A DNA stretch of 64,000 nucleotides from Sphingobium sp. EM0848 (GTDB lineage: Bacteria > Pseudomonadota > Alphaproteobacteria > Sphingomonadales > Sphingomonadaceae): positions 2,542,001 through 2,606,000 of the forward strand of contig NZ_JABXWB010000001.1 in the NCBI RefSeq assembly GCF_013375555.1, written 5' to 3'. This document shows positions 1 to 8,460 of the stretch, in pieces. Both the position numbers and the translations under genes were made by a program. Under the pieces are notes generated by a model, which saw only the letters and a program-made list of their open reading frames with translations, did not search any database and had not been told where the DNA came from. Positions within the stretch are counted from its first letter, which is position 1, and every line of letters begins with the position of its first letter.

Positions 1-440
1 TCGAGCTTGGCCCGCGCATTTCGGACCAGCCCAGCGACTATATCGGCATGCCGGCGCTGGAACCGATCGGCAGCGCGGACAAAAATGCCGACGCCGTGGA
101 GGTCGACGCGGCGCAGGTGCGCGATCTGTTGCGCGCGCGGCGGCTGCGCGACGATTTCCTGCCCGCCGACCTGTTCGCCGATCCCGCCTGGGACATGCTG
201 CTGGACCTGCTCGCGGCGCGGCTGGAGCATGAGCGGGTGTCGGTGTCCAGCCTGTGCATCGCCTCCGCCGTGCCGCCGACCACGGCTTTGCGCTGGATTC
301 GCACGCTCACTGAAAAGGGCTTTGTCCGCCGCCATGCCGACCCGCATGACGGCAGCCGTATATTCATCGCGCTGGCCGATCATACGGCCGAAGCGATGAG
401 CCGCTGGTTCGCCGCCAGCCGCCGTTTCCTGTGCGCATGA
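1..440 (+). CDS. Winged-helix (MarR-like) DNA-binding protein, 5' truncated
   Basis: The reading frame is open to the window edge, so the start lies upstream; an internal ATG at 48 would give 130 aa but residues before it also read as protein. The C-terminal ~90 residues look like a winged helix: a helical stretch, the segment VSVSSLCIASAVPPTTALRW as a recognition-helix candidate, then EKGFVRRHADPHDGSRIFI, which resembles a MarR wing (the D-x-R pattern). It would act as a cytoplasmic transcription regulator, target unknown. It ends 86 bases before tRNA-Val. The family is inferred from the fold pattern only. Confidence 0.6.
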   Translation, partial: ELGPRISDQPSDYIGMPALEPIGSADKNADAVEVDAAQVRDLLRARRLRDDFLPADLFADPAWDMLLDLLAARLEHERVSVSSLCIASAVPPTTALRWIRTLTEKGFVRRHADPHDGSRIFIALADHTAEAMSRWFAASRRFLCA

Positions 441-461
441 CGAATATCCTGTTTTGGCGGC

Positions 462-489
462 TTGACCGGCGGGCGGATTGCCGTAGATA
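462..489 (+). promoter_or_regulatory. Likely promoter of tRNA-Val
   Basis: A -35-like TTGACC (462-467) is followed after 16 bases by TAGATA (484-489), placing a start site near 496, about 30 bases upstream of the mature tRNA. Both hexamers are close to the sigma-70 consensus; spacing is slightly short. Confidence 0.5.
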
Positions 490-526
490 GGCGCGCACCG
501 ACGATCATGCCGTCAGCATGGACATC

Positions 527-602
527 GGGCGATTAGCTCAGTTGGTAGAGCGTCTCGTTTACACCGAGAATGTCGGCGGTTCGAGCCCGTCATCGCCCAC
601 CA
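527..602 (+). tRNA. tRNA-Val (anticodon TAC)
   Basis: A complete 76-base cloverleaf can be drawn. The acceptor stem is GGGCGAT paired with ATCGCCC, and the D stem is GCTC/GAGC. The anticodon stem TCTCG/CGAGA encloses the loop TTTACAC, giving anticodon TAC, which reads valine GTA codons and probably other GTN codons by wobble. The T arm is GGCGG-TTCGAGC-CCGTC. The 3' CCA is encoded (600-602). No intron is visible. Confidence 0.97.
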
Positions 603-689
603 TCCCCCTTCATCCGAAAGCTGCTTGCCGCACGGCCGCGATGGTTTATTGTCCGCCGCGCGTCAGGCTTTTGCGAGGCACCCGATCCC

Positions 690-863
690 ATGTCTCTCAC
701 GGTCCTTTTCGGCGGCACCATAGCGCCCTTTCTGTTGATCTTCTCACCGCTGTCGCTGGCGGTGGCCCGCGATTGCCTCGATTGGGAAGCGCCAGGCAAA
801 GCGGTCGATGTCGCGACGAAAAAACCCTGCCACAGGAAAAGACCGCCGATTCTGCTGATGTAA
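690..863 (+). CDS. Small possible exported protein (57 aa), doubtful
   Basis: The roughly 310-base stretch between tRNA-Val and the CHCC zinc-finger gene holds only this short frame. Translation from ATG 690 gives 57 aa beginning with a hydrophobic segment of about 20 residues that looks like a signal peptide (MSLTVLFGGTIAPFLLIF...) ending near AVA, then a basic tail with two cysteines. GAGG lies about ten bases upstream. I recognise no family. It could be a chance frame. Confidence 0.3.
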   Translation: MSLTVLFGGTIAPFLLIFSPLSLAVARDCLDWEAPGKAVDVATKKPCHRKRPPILLM

Positions 864-916
864 CCGGCTTTCGGGGATATTGCAGCGCAACGTCGGCGCT
901 GCTAATCGGTGCCCCC

Positions 917-1144
917 ATGATCCAGCCCCCTGAAATCATCCGAGTCACCAAGTCCCGCGTCGCCTGCGACGGATCGGGCGAAATTCCTGCCGCGCTCGGC
1001 CATCCGCGCATCTTTCTTGAGATTGACGAGCATGGCTATATCGACTGCGGTTATTGCGACCGCCGCTTCGTGCTGGCGGGTGGCCCGGCCGATACCCCGG
1101 AAATCGCGGGCCTGCCGGACATTTCCTCGGGCGCCAGCCTCTAA
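917..1144 (+). CDS. CHCC-type zinc-finger domain protein
   Basis: A 75-aa protein from ATG 917. Cys17, His29, Cys44 and Cys47 (IDCGYCDRRF) form the C-H-C-C arrangement of the zf-CHCC family, which is related to the mitochondrial complex I subunit NDUFS6. Bacterial members bind one zinc ion; their role is not settled, though a link to respiratory complex assembly has been suggested from the homology. The length matches the family's usual 60-80 aa. It lies 45 bases upstream of tldD, and the two may be co-transcribed. Confidence 0.85.
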   Translation: MIQPPEIIRVTKSRVACDGSGEIPAALGHPRIFLEIDEHGYIDCGYCDRRFVLAGGPADTPEIAGLPDISSGASL

Positions 1145-1189
1145 ACAAATCGGTTGGGCTTGTGACCTGCCGCTCCTATATCGGGCGGC

Positions 1190-2632
1190 ATGACCGACGC
1201 TGCTCCCCAGTTCACCGACGCCCGTGGCCTGCTTTACCGCCCCGGCCTGCTCGATCCCGATGGCGCGCGCCGCCTGACTGCCGAAGCGCTCAAAGGCTGC
1301 GACGATGGCGAGCTGTACCTGCAATATCGGGCGAGCGAGAGCTTCGGCTTTGACGACGGCCGGTTGAAGACCGCCGATTATTCGACCGATGCGGGCTTTG
1401 GCCTGCGCGGCGTGTCGGGCGAGATGACCGGCTTTGCCCATGCCAACGACATCAGCGAGGCGGCGATCCGCCGCGCCGCCGAGACGCTGACCCTGCTCGA
1501 TCCGGCCAAGGGGCAGGCTGCCCCCCCGCCGCAGCACACCAACCGCCATCTCTACACCGACGTCAATCCGCTGGAGATCGTGCCCTTTGCGGAGAAGGTG
1601 ACGCTCTGCGCCGCCATCGATGCTGCTGCCCGCGCCCGCGATCCGCGCGTCGCGCAGGTTTCGGTGAGCCTGGCGGGAAGCTGGTCAGTGATCGAGATCG
1701 TGCGCGCCGACGGCTTCACCGCCACCGACATCCGCCCGCTGGTGCGGCTGAACGTCTCCGTCATCCTGGAGGAAAATGGCCGCCGCGAAACCGGCGTGTT
1801 CGGCATTGGCGGACGCTATCTCTACGATCAGGTGATGGACCCGGCGATCTGGAATCGGGCAATCGATGAGGCATTGGCGCAGGCGCGGGTCAATCTGCGC
1901 TCCGTGGCCGCGCCTGCGGGCGAGATGACCGTGCTGCTGGGGCCGGGCTGGCCGGGCGTGCTGGTCCATGAGGCTATCGGACACGGGCTGGAGGGCGATT
2001 TCAACCGCAAGGGCACCAGCGCCTTTTCCGGCCGCATCGGCGAAAGGGTGGCGGCGCCGGACGTCACCGTGGTCGATGACGGGGCGATCATGAGCCGGCG
2101 CGGCTCGCTCTCCATCGATGACGAGGGCACGCCGACCCGCGAAAATATGCTGATCGAGGATGGCATCCTCAAGGGCTATATGCAGGACCGCCTCAACGCC
2201 CGGCTGATGGGCGTCGAGCCGACCGGCAACGGCCGCCGCGAAAGCTATGCCCATGCGCCGATGCCGCGCATGACCAACACCTTCATCAAGGGCGGGAAGG
2301 ACGATCCCGAAGAGCTGCTGTCCCGCATGAAGTCAGGCATTTTCGCGAAGAGCTTCGGCGGCGGGCAGGTCGACATCGTGTCGGGCAAGTTCGTCTTTTC
2401 CTGCACCGAGGCGTACAAGGTCGAGAACGGCAAGCTGGGCGAGCCGATCAAGGGCGCAACGCTGATCGGCGACGGGCCGACCGCGCTGACCAAGGTGATC
2501 GGCGTCGGCCATGACTGGGCATTGGACGAAGGCATCGGCATGTGCGGCAAGGGCGGGCAGAGCGTCCCCGCCGGTGTCGGCCAGCCGACGCTGCTGCTGG
2601 AAGGCCTGACCGTGGGCGGCACGGCAACCTGA
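1190..2632 (+). CDS. tldD: Metalloprotease TldD
   Basis: The 480-aa product matches TldD of the TldD/TldE (PmbA) modulator-of-gyrase family in length and layout. The zinc-protease motif is VHEAIGHGLEGD near residues 258-269 (HExxxH, with the third ligand expected from a C-terminal cysteine region such as FSCTEAYKVENG). TldD works with TldE to degrade unfolded peptides such as CcdA and to process small modified peptides in the cytoplasm. tldE is not in the window, which is common because the pair is often unlinked. A DUF924 gene follows after 55 bases on the same strand. Confidence 0.95.
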   Translation: MTDAAPQFTDARGLLYRPGLLDPDGARRLTAEALKGCDDGELYLQYRASESFGFDDGRLKTADYSTDAGFGLRGVSGEMTGFAHANDISEAAIRRAAETLTLLDPAKGQAAPPPQHTNRHLYTDVNPLEIVPFAEKVTLCAAIDAAARARDPRVAQVSVSLAGSWSVIEIVRADGFTATDIRPLVRLNVSVILEENGRRETGVFGIGGRYLYDQVMDPAIWNRAIDEALAQARVNLRSVAAPAGEMTVLLGPGWPGVLVHEAIGHGLEGDFNRKGTSAFSGRIGERVAAPDVTVVDDGAIMSRRGSLSIDDEGTPTRENMLIEDGILKGYMQDRLNARLMGVEPTGNGRRESYAHAPMPRMTNTFIKGGKDDPEELLSRMKSGIFAKSFGGGQVDIVSGKFVFSCTEAYKVENGKLGEPIKGATLIGDGPTALTKVIGVGHDWALDEGIGMCGKGGQSVPAGVGQPTLLLEGLTVGGTAT

Positions 2633-2687
2633 GCCGCCGACGCCATGGATTGAGGAACCAGCCGCCCCTTTCGACTTTATCCCTGTT

Positions 2688-3263
2688 ATGAACATGTTGA
2701 CCGACAGTCATGATGCGGTGACCGCCGATTGGGCGGCGGCACTGCTGGATTTCTGGTTCAACCGCATCGGCGAGGCAGGCTGGTGGGGCCACGACCCGGC
2801 GCTGGACCGGCAGTGCGCGGCGCAATTTGGCGATCTGTGGGCAGAAAAGCGCCGGTTGCCGCCCGGCGATTTCATCGATCGCGCCGACGACGCACTGGCG
2901 GCGGTGCTGCTGTTCGACCAGTTGCCGCGCAACATGTTCCGCCATTCAGCCCAGGCCTTTGCAACCGACGAACTGGCGCGGGAGGTGGCGCGCGGCGCCA
3001 TCGCCCAGGGCTATGATATCCAGATCAGCGGCGCGGGTCGGCTGTTCTTCTACATGCCCTTCCAGCATAGCGAGGATCTGGATGACCAGAAGCTGTCGCT
3101 CAGCCTGTTCGAAGGGGCCGGCGACGCCCAATCGCTGGACTTTGCGCGGCAGCATCATGCAACCATCGAACGTTTCGGTCGCTTCCCCCATCGCAATGCC
3201 GTGCTGGGCCGGGCGACGCTGCCCGAAGAGCGGGAAGCCGCAAAGCAGGGGGAAGGCTGGTAA
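2688..3263 (+). CDS. DUF924 family protein
   Basis: A 191-aa protein with the DUF924 signatures LLDFWF near the N terminus, VLLFDQLPRNMFR in the middle, and FFYMPFQHSEDLDDQ followed by the region HHATIERFGRFPHRNAVLGR. The family is an all-helical, TPR-like cytoplasmic fold of unknown function, common in Proteobacteria. The length is typical. It probably belongs to the transcript of tldD; the next gene, glnK, has its own promoter. No function is assigned. Confidence 0.88.
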   Translation: MNMLTDSHDAVTADWAAALLDFWFNRIGEAGWWGHDPALDRQCAAQFGDLWAEKRRLPPGDFIDRADDALAAVLLFDQLPRNMFRHSAQAFATDELAREVARGAIAQGYDIQISGAGRLFFYMPFQHSEDLDDQKLSLSLFEGAGDAQSLDFARQHHATIERFGRFPHRNAVLGRATLPEEREAAKQGEGW

Positions 3264-3275
3264 ATCCAGCAGTGC

Positions 3276-3390
3276 TGCCTAAAATTTAGGCAGAGCCGCC
3301 CGGCTGCACAATTTTTCAGCGGCTTGTGCAAATCCGCCGCGCAAAAACCCCGCATGATCGCGCCTTTTACAAATTGGCACGGTGCTTGCT
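3276..3390 (+). promoter_or_regulatory. NtrC-like sites and sigma-54 promoter of glnK-amtB
   Basis: The sequence TTGGCACGGTGCTTGCT (3374-3390) matches the sigma-54 consensus YTGGCACG-N4-TTGCW at every fixed position, with the invariant GG and GC correctly spaced. Upstream lie two 17-base TGC-N11-GCA elements: TGCCTAAAATTTAGGCA (3276-3292, a perfect palindrome around one base) and TGCAAATCCGCCGCGCA (3327-3343). A third near match (TGC-N11-GCG) is at 3305-3321. TGC-N11-GCA is the NtrC core, so this reads as a nitrogen-starvation control region. Confidence 0.85.
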
Positions 3391-3423
3391 GGTATGTCGC
3401 TGCACACCATTAGAGGGGGCGAC

Positions 3424-3762
3424 ATGAAACTTGTCATGGCTATCATCAAGCCGTTCAAGCTTGACGATGTCCGCGAGGCACTTTCCTCGCTCGGCATCGC
3501 CGGCATGACGGTGAGCGAAGTGAAGGGCTTCGGCCGCCAGAAGGGGCAGACCGAAATCTATCGCGGCGCCGAATATTCGACCAACATGGTTCCGAAGATC
3601 AAGATCGAGGTGGTCTGCGACGACGACCTCGCGCCCCGCGTCGTGGAAGCCACGCAGGCGGCGGCCAATTCAGGCGCCATCGGCGATGGCAAGATCTTCG
3701 TCCTCGATGTCGAGCAGGCGGTGCGCATCCGTACCGGCGAGACCGGCGAAACCGCACTGTAA
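3424..3762 (+). CDS. glnK: Nitrogen regulatory protein P-II (GlnK)
   Basis: A 112-aa P-II protein starting at ATG 3424, after GGGGGCG. It has the family start MKLVMAIIKPFKLDDVREAL, the T-loop with the uridylylation site Tyr51 (EIYRGAEYS), and the B-loop region GDGKIFV. P-II trimers sense 2-oxoglutarate and ATP/ADP and are uridylylated by GlnD. When linked to amtB, as here with 13 bases between the genes, the protein normally plugs the ammonium channel. The sigma-54/NtrC control region upstream fits induction under nitrogen limitation. Calling it GlnK rather than GlnB rests on the amtB linkage. Confidence 0.96.
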   Translation: MKLVMAIIKPFKLDDVREALSSLGIAGMTVSEVKGFGRQKGQTEIYRGAEYSTNMVPKIKIEVVCDDDLAPRVVEATQAAANSGAIGDGKIFVLDVEQAVRIRTGETGETAL

Positions 3763-3775
3763 GAAGGGGGAATTG

Positions 3776-5194
3776 ATGACCTTTTCCAAGAAACTTTGCG
3801 GCGTGATGGGGGCGGTTGGCCTGTCCCTGCTCGCGGCCGCACCGGCGCTTGCCGCGCCGATCAAGGCACCAGCCGCCGCTGCCATGGCCGGCATGGTCAA
3901 CAAGGGCGACGTCGCCTGGATGCTCGTCTCGGCCGCTCTGGTCCTGATGATGTCGATCCCCGGCCTCGCCCTGTTCTACGGCGGTCTGGTCCGCACCAAG
4001 AACATGCTGAGCGTCCTGATGCAGGTGTTCATGATCGTTTCGGTCACGGGCCTGCTCTGGTGCTGCTACGGCTATTCCGTCGCCTTCACCAGCGGCGGTG
4101 AAAACCACTTCTTCGGCGGTCTTTCCAAGGCGTTCCTGATGGGCGTCGACGGCACGACCTATGCCGCGACGTTCAGCAACAACGTCTATCTGCCCGAACT
4201 GGTCTATGTCGTCTTCCAGATGACCTTCGCCATGATCACCCCGGCGCTGATCGTCGGCGCCTTTGCGGAGCGCGTGAAGTTCTCCTCCCTGATCGTGTTC
4301 GTCGTTCTGTGGTCGACTGTCGTCTACTACCCGATCGCGCACATGGTCTGGTATTGGGCCGGTCCGGACTTCCTGGCTGACACCCCGACCGATGGCGGCT
4401 TCCTGTGGGCCATGGGCGCACTGGACTTCGCCGGCGGCACCGTCGTCCACATCAATGCCGGTATCGCTGGCCTGGTTGGCGCCCTGATGATCGGCAAGCG
4501 CGTCGGCTTCCCCAAGGAGCCCATGCCGCCGCACTCGCTGACCATGACCATGATCGGCGCCAGCCTGCTGTGGGTCGGCTGGTTCGGCTTCAACGCCGGT
4601 TCCAACCTGGAAGCCAATGCCGTCACGGGCGTCGCCTTCATGAACACCATGGTCGCCACCTGCGCGGCAGCCGTCAGCTGGGCGCTCATCGAACAGATCC
4701 ATCATGGCAAGGCTTCCCTGCTGGGCGCCGTCACTGGTGCGGTCGCCGGTCTGGTCGCCATCACCCCGGCTTCGGGCTTCGGTGCGCCGATGACCTCCAT
4801 GGTCCTGGGCTTCGCCGTTTCGCCGGTCTGCTACTTCTTCGTGGCATTCGTGAAGGGCAAGCTCGGCTATGACGACAGCCTGGATGTCTTCGGCGTCCAC
4901 TGCGTCGGCGGTATCTTCGGCGCCATCGCGACGGCGATCGTCGCCGACCCGGCGCTGGGTGGTCAGGGCTTCTTCGACTACACCGTCTTCCCGTCGGTCG
5001 TCGGCAAGTACGACATGGCCGCGCAGATCATCACCCAGATCAAGGCTGTCCTGTTGACGCTGGTCTGGTCGGGTGTCGGCAGCGCGATCCTCTACTTCAT
5101 CATCGACAAGACGATGGGTCTGCGTCCGAGCAAGGAAGCCGAAATGGAAGGTCTCGACCTCTCCAGCCATGGCGAACGCGCCTACAATTACTGA
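3776..5194 (+). CDS. amtB: Ammonium transporter AmtB
   Basis: The 472-aa product starts at ATG 3776 with a cleavable signal peptide ending near ALAA (residue 27), as in Gram-negative Amt proteins, followed by about 11 membrane segments. The twin pore histidines can be recognised in GGTVVHINAG and FGVHCVGGIFG. The pore carries NH4+/NH3 across the inner membrane for glutamine synthesis and is closed by GlnK. It is co-transcribed with glnK. A strong hairpin plus T-tract follows at 5263-5295. The start is preferred over upstream in-frame codons because those lie inside glnK. Confidence 0.96.
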   Translation: MTFSKKLCGVMGAVGLSLLAAAPALAAPIKAPAAAAMAGMVNKGDVAWMLVSAALVLMMSIPGLALFYGGLVRTKNMLSVLMQVFMIVSVTGLLWCCYGYSVAFTSGGENHFFGGLSKAFLMGVDGTTYAATFSNNVYLPELVYVVFQMTFAMITPALIVGAFAERVKFSSLIVFVVLWSTVVYYPIAHMVWYWAGPDFLADTPTDGGFLWAMGALDFAGGTVVHINAGIAGLVGALMIGKRVGFPKEPMPPHSLTMTMIGASLLWVGWFGFNAGSNLEANAVTGVAFMNTMVATCAAAVSWALIEQIHHGKASLLGAVTGAVAGLVAITPASGFGAPMTSMVLGFAVSPVCYFFVAFVKGKLGYDDSLDVFGVHCVGGIFGAIATAIVADPALGGQGFFDYTVFPSVVGKYDMAAQIITQIKAVLLTLVWSGVGSAILYFIIDKTMGLRPSKEAEMEGLDLSSHGERAYNY

Positions 5195-5202
5195 GATCGG
5201 CA

Positions 5203-5230
5203 GGGCGGGCCGATCGACAAAGGCCCGCCC
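5203..5230 (+). other. GC-rich hairpin after amtB
   Basis: GGGCGGGCC (5203-5211) pairs with GGCCCGCCC (5222-5230) around a 10-base loop, nine bases after the amtB stop. No T-tract follows, so it is more likely an mRNA-stabilising hairpin than a terminator. Confidence 0.5.
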
Positions 5231-5262
5231 GCCTCACCCTGTTCCTCCTGCGAACAATCCTT

Positions 5263-5295
5263 GGGGCCGATACGCAAGTATCGGTCCCTTTTTTT
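5263..5295 (+). terminator. Intrinsic terminator of glnK-amtB
   Basis: GGGGCCGATAC (5263-5273) pairs with GTATCGGTCCC (5278-5288, one G-U pair) around a GCAA tetraloop, followed by seven T residues (5289-5295). The T-tract reaches the stop codon of the convergent crtB gene. The opposite strand has no T-tract, so it ends only the amtB transcript. Confidence 0.9.
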
Positions 5296-6254
5296 CAGGT
5301 CCGGGGTCGGGTCCAGAGCGCGGCGGACCGCAGCGTTCCGGCAGGCCAGCGGCGAGCGCGGCCGGGAAGCTGAAGGCCCGCGCGCAGGACCCAGCCAAGC
5401 TTTTCGTTCCTGGATGTGGTCACGCGATGGTCCCAGGCATGTTCGCCCCGGCGGGCGACTTCGCGGGCGATGCCGCCATAGATTCCGGCGGCGGCCAGAA
5501 CGGCCCAGGCGGACCGAAGCGGCAGAGCGCCGGTCCCATGGCGGGCGCTCTCCTCATAGGCAGCGGCCCTATCGGCAAGGCGGCGCGCAAGAATGGCAAG
5601 GCGCGGACGCACCCAGGGCTTCATATGTTCACCGGGCGGGATATCCATTTCGACCAGCCATTCCTCAGGCAGATAGCAGCGGTCGGCGACTTCATCCTCG
5701 CTGATGTCGCGGGCGATATTGGCAAGCTGGAAGGCAAGGCCAAGGTCGCAGGCGCGGTCGAGCATGGCTTCATCATCGGGGTCCACACCCATCAGGATCG
5801 CCATCATGCAGCCGACCGTGCCCGCCACATGATAGCAATAGCGCAGCATGTCGGCTTCGCTGCGGGGCCGCCATTCGCGCGCGTCGAGGGCAAAGCCTTC
5901 GATCAGGTCATGGGCATAGCGCTGCGGAATGGCGCATTCACGCATGACGAGTCCAAAGCCATCAAAGGCCGGATCGCCGGTCGGATCGCCATGAAGCGCC
6001 GTGCTGGTGAGGACGCGGATGGTCGACAGGCGGGCCTGACCATCGGCCACGCCGCGCATCGCGCCGCCATGATCCTGCCCGTCCGCGATATCGTCGCATT
6101 TGCGGCACCAGCCATAGAGCAGCCATGCCCGTTCGCGGGTTTTGCGGTCGAACAGCTTCGATGCCAGAGCAAAGGAACCGGAACCGCGAGCGATGCTCTC
6201 ACGGGCGTAGGCGATCAGGGTCGCGCGGTCTGGCGGGACAGCGGTCAGGGTCAC
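5295..6254 (-). CDS. crtB: Phytoene synthase
   Basis: The 319-aa product is a squalene/phytoene synthase: two GGPP molecules are joined to give 15-cis-phytoene, the first committed carotenoid step. The aspartate-rich motifs are CDDIAD (53-58) and ARDISEDEVADRCYLP (181-196); both bind Mg2+-diphosphate. Length is normal. It is the last gene of the minus-strand crtY-crtI-LOG-crtB group, 71 bases downstream of the LOG gene, so it probably depends on the same transcript. Its 3' end abuts the amtB terminator. Confidence 0.95.
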   Translation of the reverse strand: MTLTAVPPDRATLIAYARESIARGSGSFALASKLFDRKTRERAWLLYGWCRKCDDIADGQDHGGAMRGVADGQARLSTIRVLTSTALHGDPTGDPAFDGFGLVMRECAIPQRYAHDLIEGFALDAREWRPRSEADMLRYCYHVAGTVGCMMAILMGVDPDDEAMLDRACDLGLAFQLANIARDISEDEVADRCYLPEEWLVEMDIPPGEHMKPWVRPRLAILARRLADRAAAYEESARHGTGALPLRSAWAVLAAAGIYGGIAREVARRGEHAWDHRVTTSRNEKLGWVLRAGLQLPGRARRWPAGTLRSAALWTRPRT

Positions 6255-6325
6255 TTCCCTGACATGCTCTCCCCCGTCCGCCGCGTCGAGTCACTTGCCC
6301 GCCGGCAAGGTGCGCGGCAGGCAAG

Positions 6326-6907
6326 TCAGAGCCGGTCGGCTTTCATCGTGAAGATGGTTTCATGGGGTTGATAGGCCGCCATATGATCGAGCAACGCTTC
6401 GATGGCGTTGGCGTGGATCAGGATGTTCGCATGCTGCGCCCGGATGAAACCGGCTTCGACCATATGCTGGTTGAAGGCAATAAGCTGGTCGTAGAAGCCC
6501 GCGGCATTGAGCAGGCCCACCGGCTTATGATGATAGCCAAGCTGCGCCCAGCTTATCGCTTCCCACAACTCGTCCATCGTGCCGACGCCGCCCGGCAGGG
6601 TGACGAAACCGTCCGAAAGGTCGGTGAAAAGCTGCTTGCGCTGATGCATGGTCCGGACGACGTGCAGTTCCGTGCAGCCGCGATGCGCGACTTCCGCGCC
6701 GACCAGCGCCTCAGGGATGACGCCGATCACTTCGCCGCCCGCATCCAGCGCGGCATCCGCCACCGCGCCCATCAGGCCCAGACGGCCGCCGCCATAGACG
6801 ACGCCGATGCCGCGTTGGGCCAGCACGCGCCCGACATGGCGGGCGGCTTCGACAAAGGCGGGATCGGCCGGGGTGGCCGAACCGCAATAGACAGCCAGTC
6901 TCTTCAT
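6326..6907 (-). CDS. LOG-family (TIGR00730) Rossmann protein
   Basis: A 193-aa protein with the LOG signature PGGVGTMDE (105-113) and the N-terminal nucleotide fold AVYCGSATPADP with GVVYGGGRLGLMG. LOG enzymes hydrolyse cytokinin riboside 5'-monophosphate or other nucleoside 5'-monophosphates, releasing the base and ribose 5-phosphate. The length is that of the short LOG type. It lies between crtI (71 bases upstream) and crtB (71 bases downstream), an unexpected neighbour for pigment genes. Substrate is unknown; bacterial members are often mis-named lysine decarboxylase. Confidence 0.9.
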   Translation of the reverse strand: MKRLAVYCGSATPADPAFVEAARHVGRVLAQRGIGVVYGGGRLGLMGAVADAALDAGGEVIGVIPEALVGAEVAHRGCTELHVVRTMHQRKQLFTDLSDGFVTLPGGVGTMDELWEAISWAQLGYHHKPVGLLNAAGFYDQLIAFNQHMVEAGFIRAQHANILIHANAIEALLDHMAAYQPHETIFTMKADRL

Positions 6908-6978
6908 AAATCCTTCAATCCGTTCCTGGTGGTCGCATTTTGCGAGTCATCGGCTGTTCCAGCCGATTTCAAAATGCT

Positions 6979-8460
6979 TCAAGCAAGGTCTTCCAGCATC
7001 AGCGCGGCAGTGGCCTTGGCGCTGCCGACCACGCCGGGTATGCCTGCGCCCGGATGCGTCCCGGCTCCTACCAGATAAAGGTTCGGAATGACATCGTCGC
7101 GATTATGCGCCCGGAACCAGGCGCTTTGGGTCAGCAACGGTTCCAGGCTGAAGGCGCTGCCCAGATGCGCCGACAGGTCATGGCGGAAATCGGGCGGCGC
7201 ATAGTGGAACTGCGTCACGATGCGCGAGCGAATGTCGGGAATCAGGCGATGCTGGATTTCGTCGAGAATCCGCTCGGCATAGACCGGCGCGAATTGCTGC
7301 CAATCGATCGGCAACTTGCCCAGATGCGGCACCGGGGCAAGCGCGTAGAAGGTCGAATGACCATCGGGCGCCATCGACGGATCGGTGACGGTCGGATGAT
7401 GCAGATAGAGGGAGAAATCCTGCGGCAGCACGCCATGATCGTAAATGTCGGCCAGCAATCCTTCATAGCGCGGGCCGAAGAGGATCATGTGGTGCGGAAT
7501 GCCCGGCCAGCTGCCCTTGATGCCGAAATGCAGCACGAACAGGCTGGGCGACCAGCGCTTGCGGGCCAGCTTTTCCGCCTGTTTTTCCCCGCGCGGATGA
7601 TGGCCGATCAGGTCGCGATAGCTGTGCATCAGGTCGGCATTGGACGCGACGGCATCCGCCTCCCCCCGCCAGCCTGAAGCAGTGCGCACGGCGACGGCGC
7701 GGTCACCATAGGTTTCGATCTGCACCACCGGATCGGCCAGGCGCAGCGTGCCGCCCAGCCGCTCGAAATGGGTCGCCATCGCCTGCACCAGACGGTTCGT
7801 GCCGCCTTTCGCGAACCACACGCCGCCATCCTTTTCCAGCTTGTGGATCAGCGCATAGATGGCGCTGGTCCTGAGCGGATTGCCGCCGACGAGCAGCGTG
7901 TGGAAGGACAGCGCCTGCCGCAGCTTCTCATTCTTCACATGGGATGAAACGACCGAATAGACCGAACGCCAGGCCTGATGCTTCACCAGCGCGGGCGTGG
8001 CCCGGACCATTGAGGCGAAGTCGAGAAAGGCGACCGAGCCGAGTTTGCGATACCCCTCCTCATACACCCCGCCGGCATAGTCGAGGAAGCTTTCATAGCC
8101 CGCCACATCCTCCGGATTGAGTTTGGCGATCTGGGCACGAAGGGCCGTTTCGTCGTTGGAATAGTCGAAATTCGTCCCGTCACGCCAGTTCAGCCGGTAG
8201 AAGGGCGAAACGGGGACAAGGCTGACATCCTCCGCCATGTCATGGCCGGACAGCCGCCACAGCTCGCCCAGGCAATCGGGGTCGGTGATGACGGTGGGGC
8301 CGGCGTCGAAAACGAAGCCGTCCTTCTCCCACATATAGGCGCGCCCGCCCGGCCGGTCGCGCGCCTCGACCAGCGTGGTGTCGATACCGGCGGATTGCAG
8401 ACGAATAGCGAGCGCAAGGCCGCCAAAGCCCGCGCCAATGACGATCGCTTTCCTGTTCAT
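6979..8460 (-). CDS. crtI: Phytoene desaturase (lycopene-forming type)
   Basis: The product is 493 aa from ATG 8460. It begins with an FAD-binding dinucleotide fold (IVIGAGFGGLALAIRLQSAG) and has the CrtI C-terminal signature NLYLVGAGTHPGAGIPGV. CrtI converts phytoene to lycopene in four desaturation steps at the membrane. An upstream in-frame codon would lie inside crtY; the ATG sharing one base with the crtY stop (TGATG) is chosen because it starts directly at the FAD fold. Translational coupling with crtY is therefore likely. Confidence 0.96.
   Translation of the reverse strand: MNRKAIVIGAGFGGLALAIRLQSAGIDTTLVEARDRPGGRAYMWEKDGFVFDAGPTVITDPDCLGELWRLSGHDMAEDVSLVPVSPFYRLNWRDGTNFDYSNDETALRAQIAKLNPEDVAGYESFLDYAGGVYEEGYRKLGSVAFLDFASMVRATPALVKHQAWRSVYSVVSSHVKNEKLRQALSFHTLLVGGNPLRTSAIYALIHKLEKDGGVWFAKGGTNRLVQAMATHFERLGGTLRLADPVVQIETYGDRAVAVRTASGWRGEADAVASNADLMHSYRDLIGHHPRGEKQAEKLARKRWSPSLFVLHFGIKGSWPGIPHHMILFGPRYEGLLADIYDHGVLPQDFSLYLHHPTVTDPSMAPDGHSTFYALAPVPHLGKLPIDWQQFAPVYAERILDEIQHRLIPDIRSRIVTQFHYAPPDFRHDLSAHLGSAFSLEPLLTQSAWFRAHNRDDVIPNLYLVGAGTHPGAGIPGVVGSAKATAALMLEDLA

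Noticed and set aside
3599..5170. 523-codon minus-strand frame
   Set aside because: It is antisense to amtB; composition is a codon-shadow of the transporter (runs of Asp, Gly, His, Arg).
5203..5230. Terminator after amtB at 5203-5230
   Set aside because: The stem is strong but no T-tract follows; the terminator at 5263 fits better.
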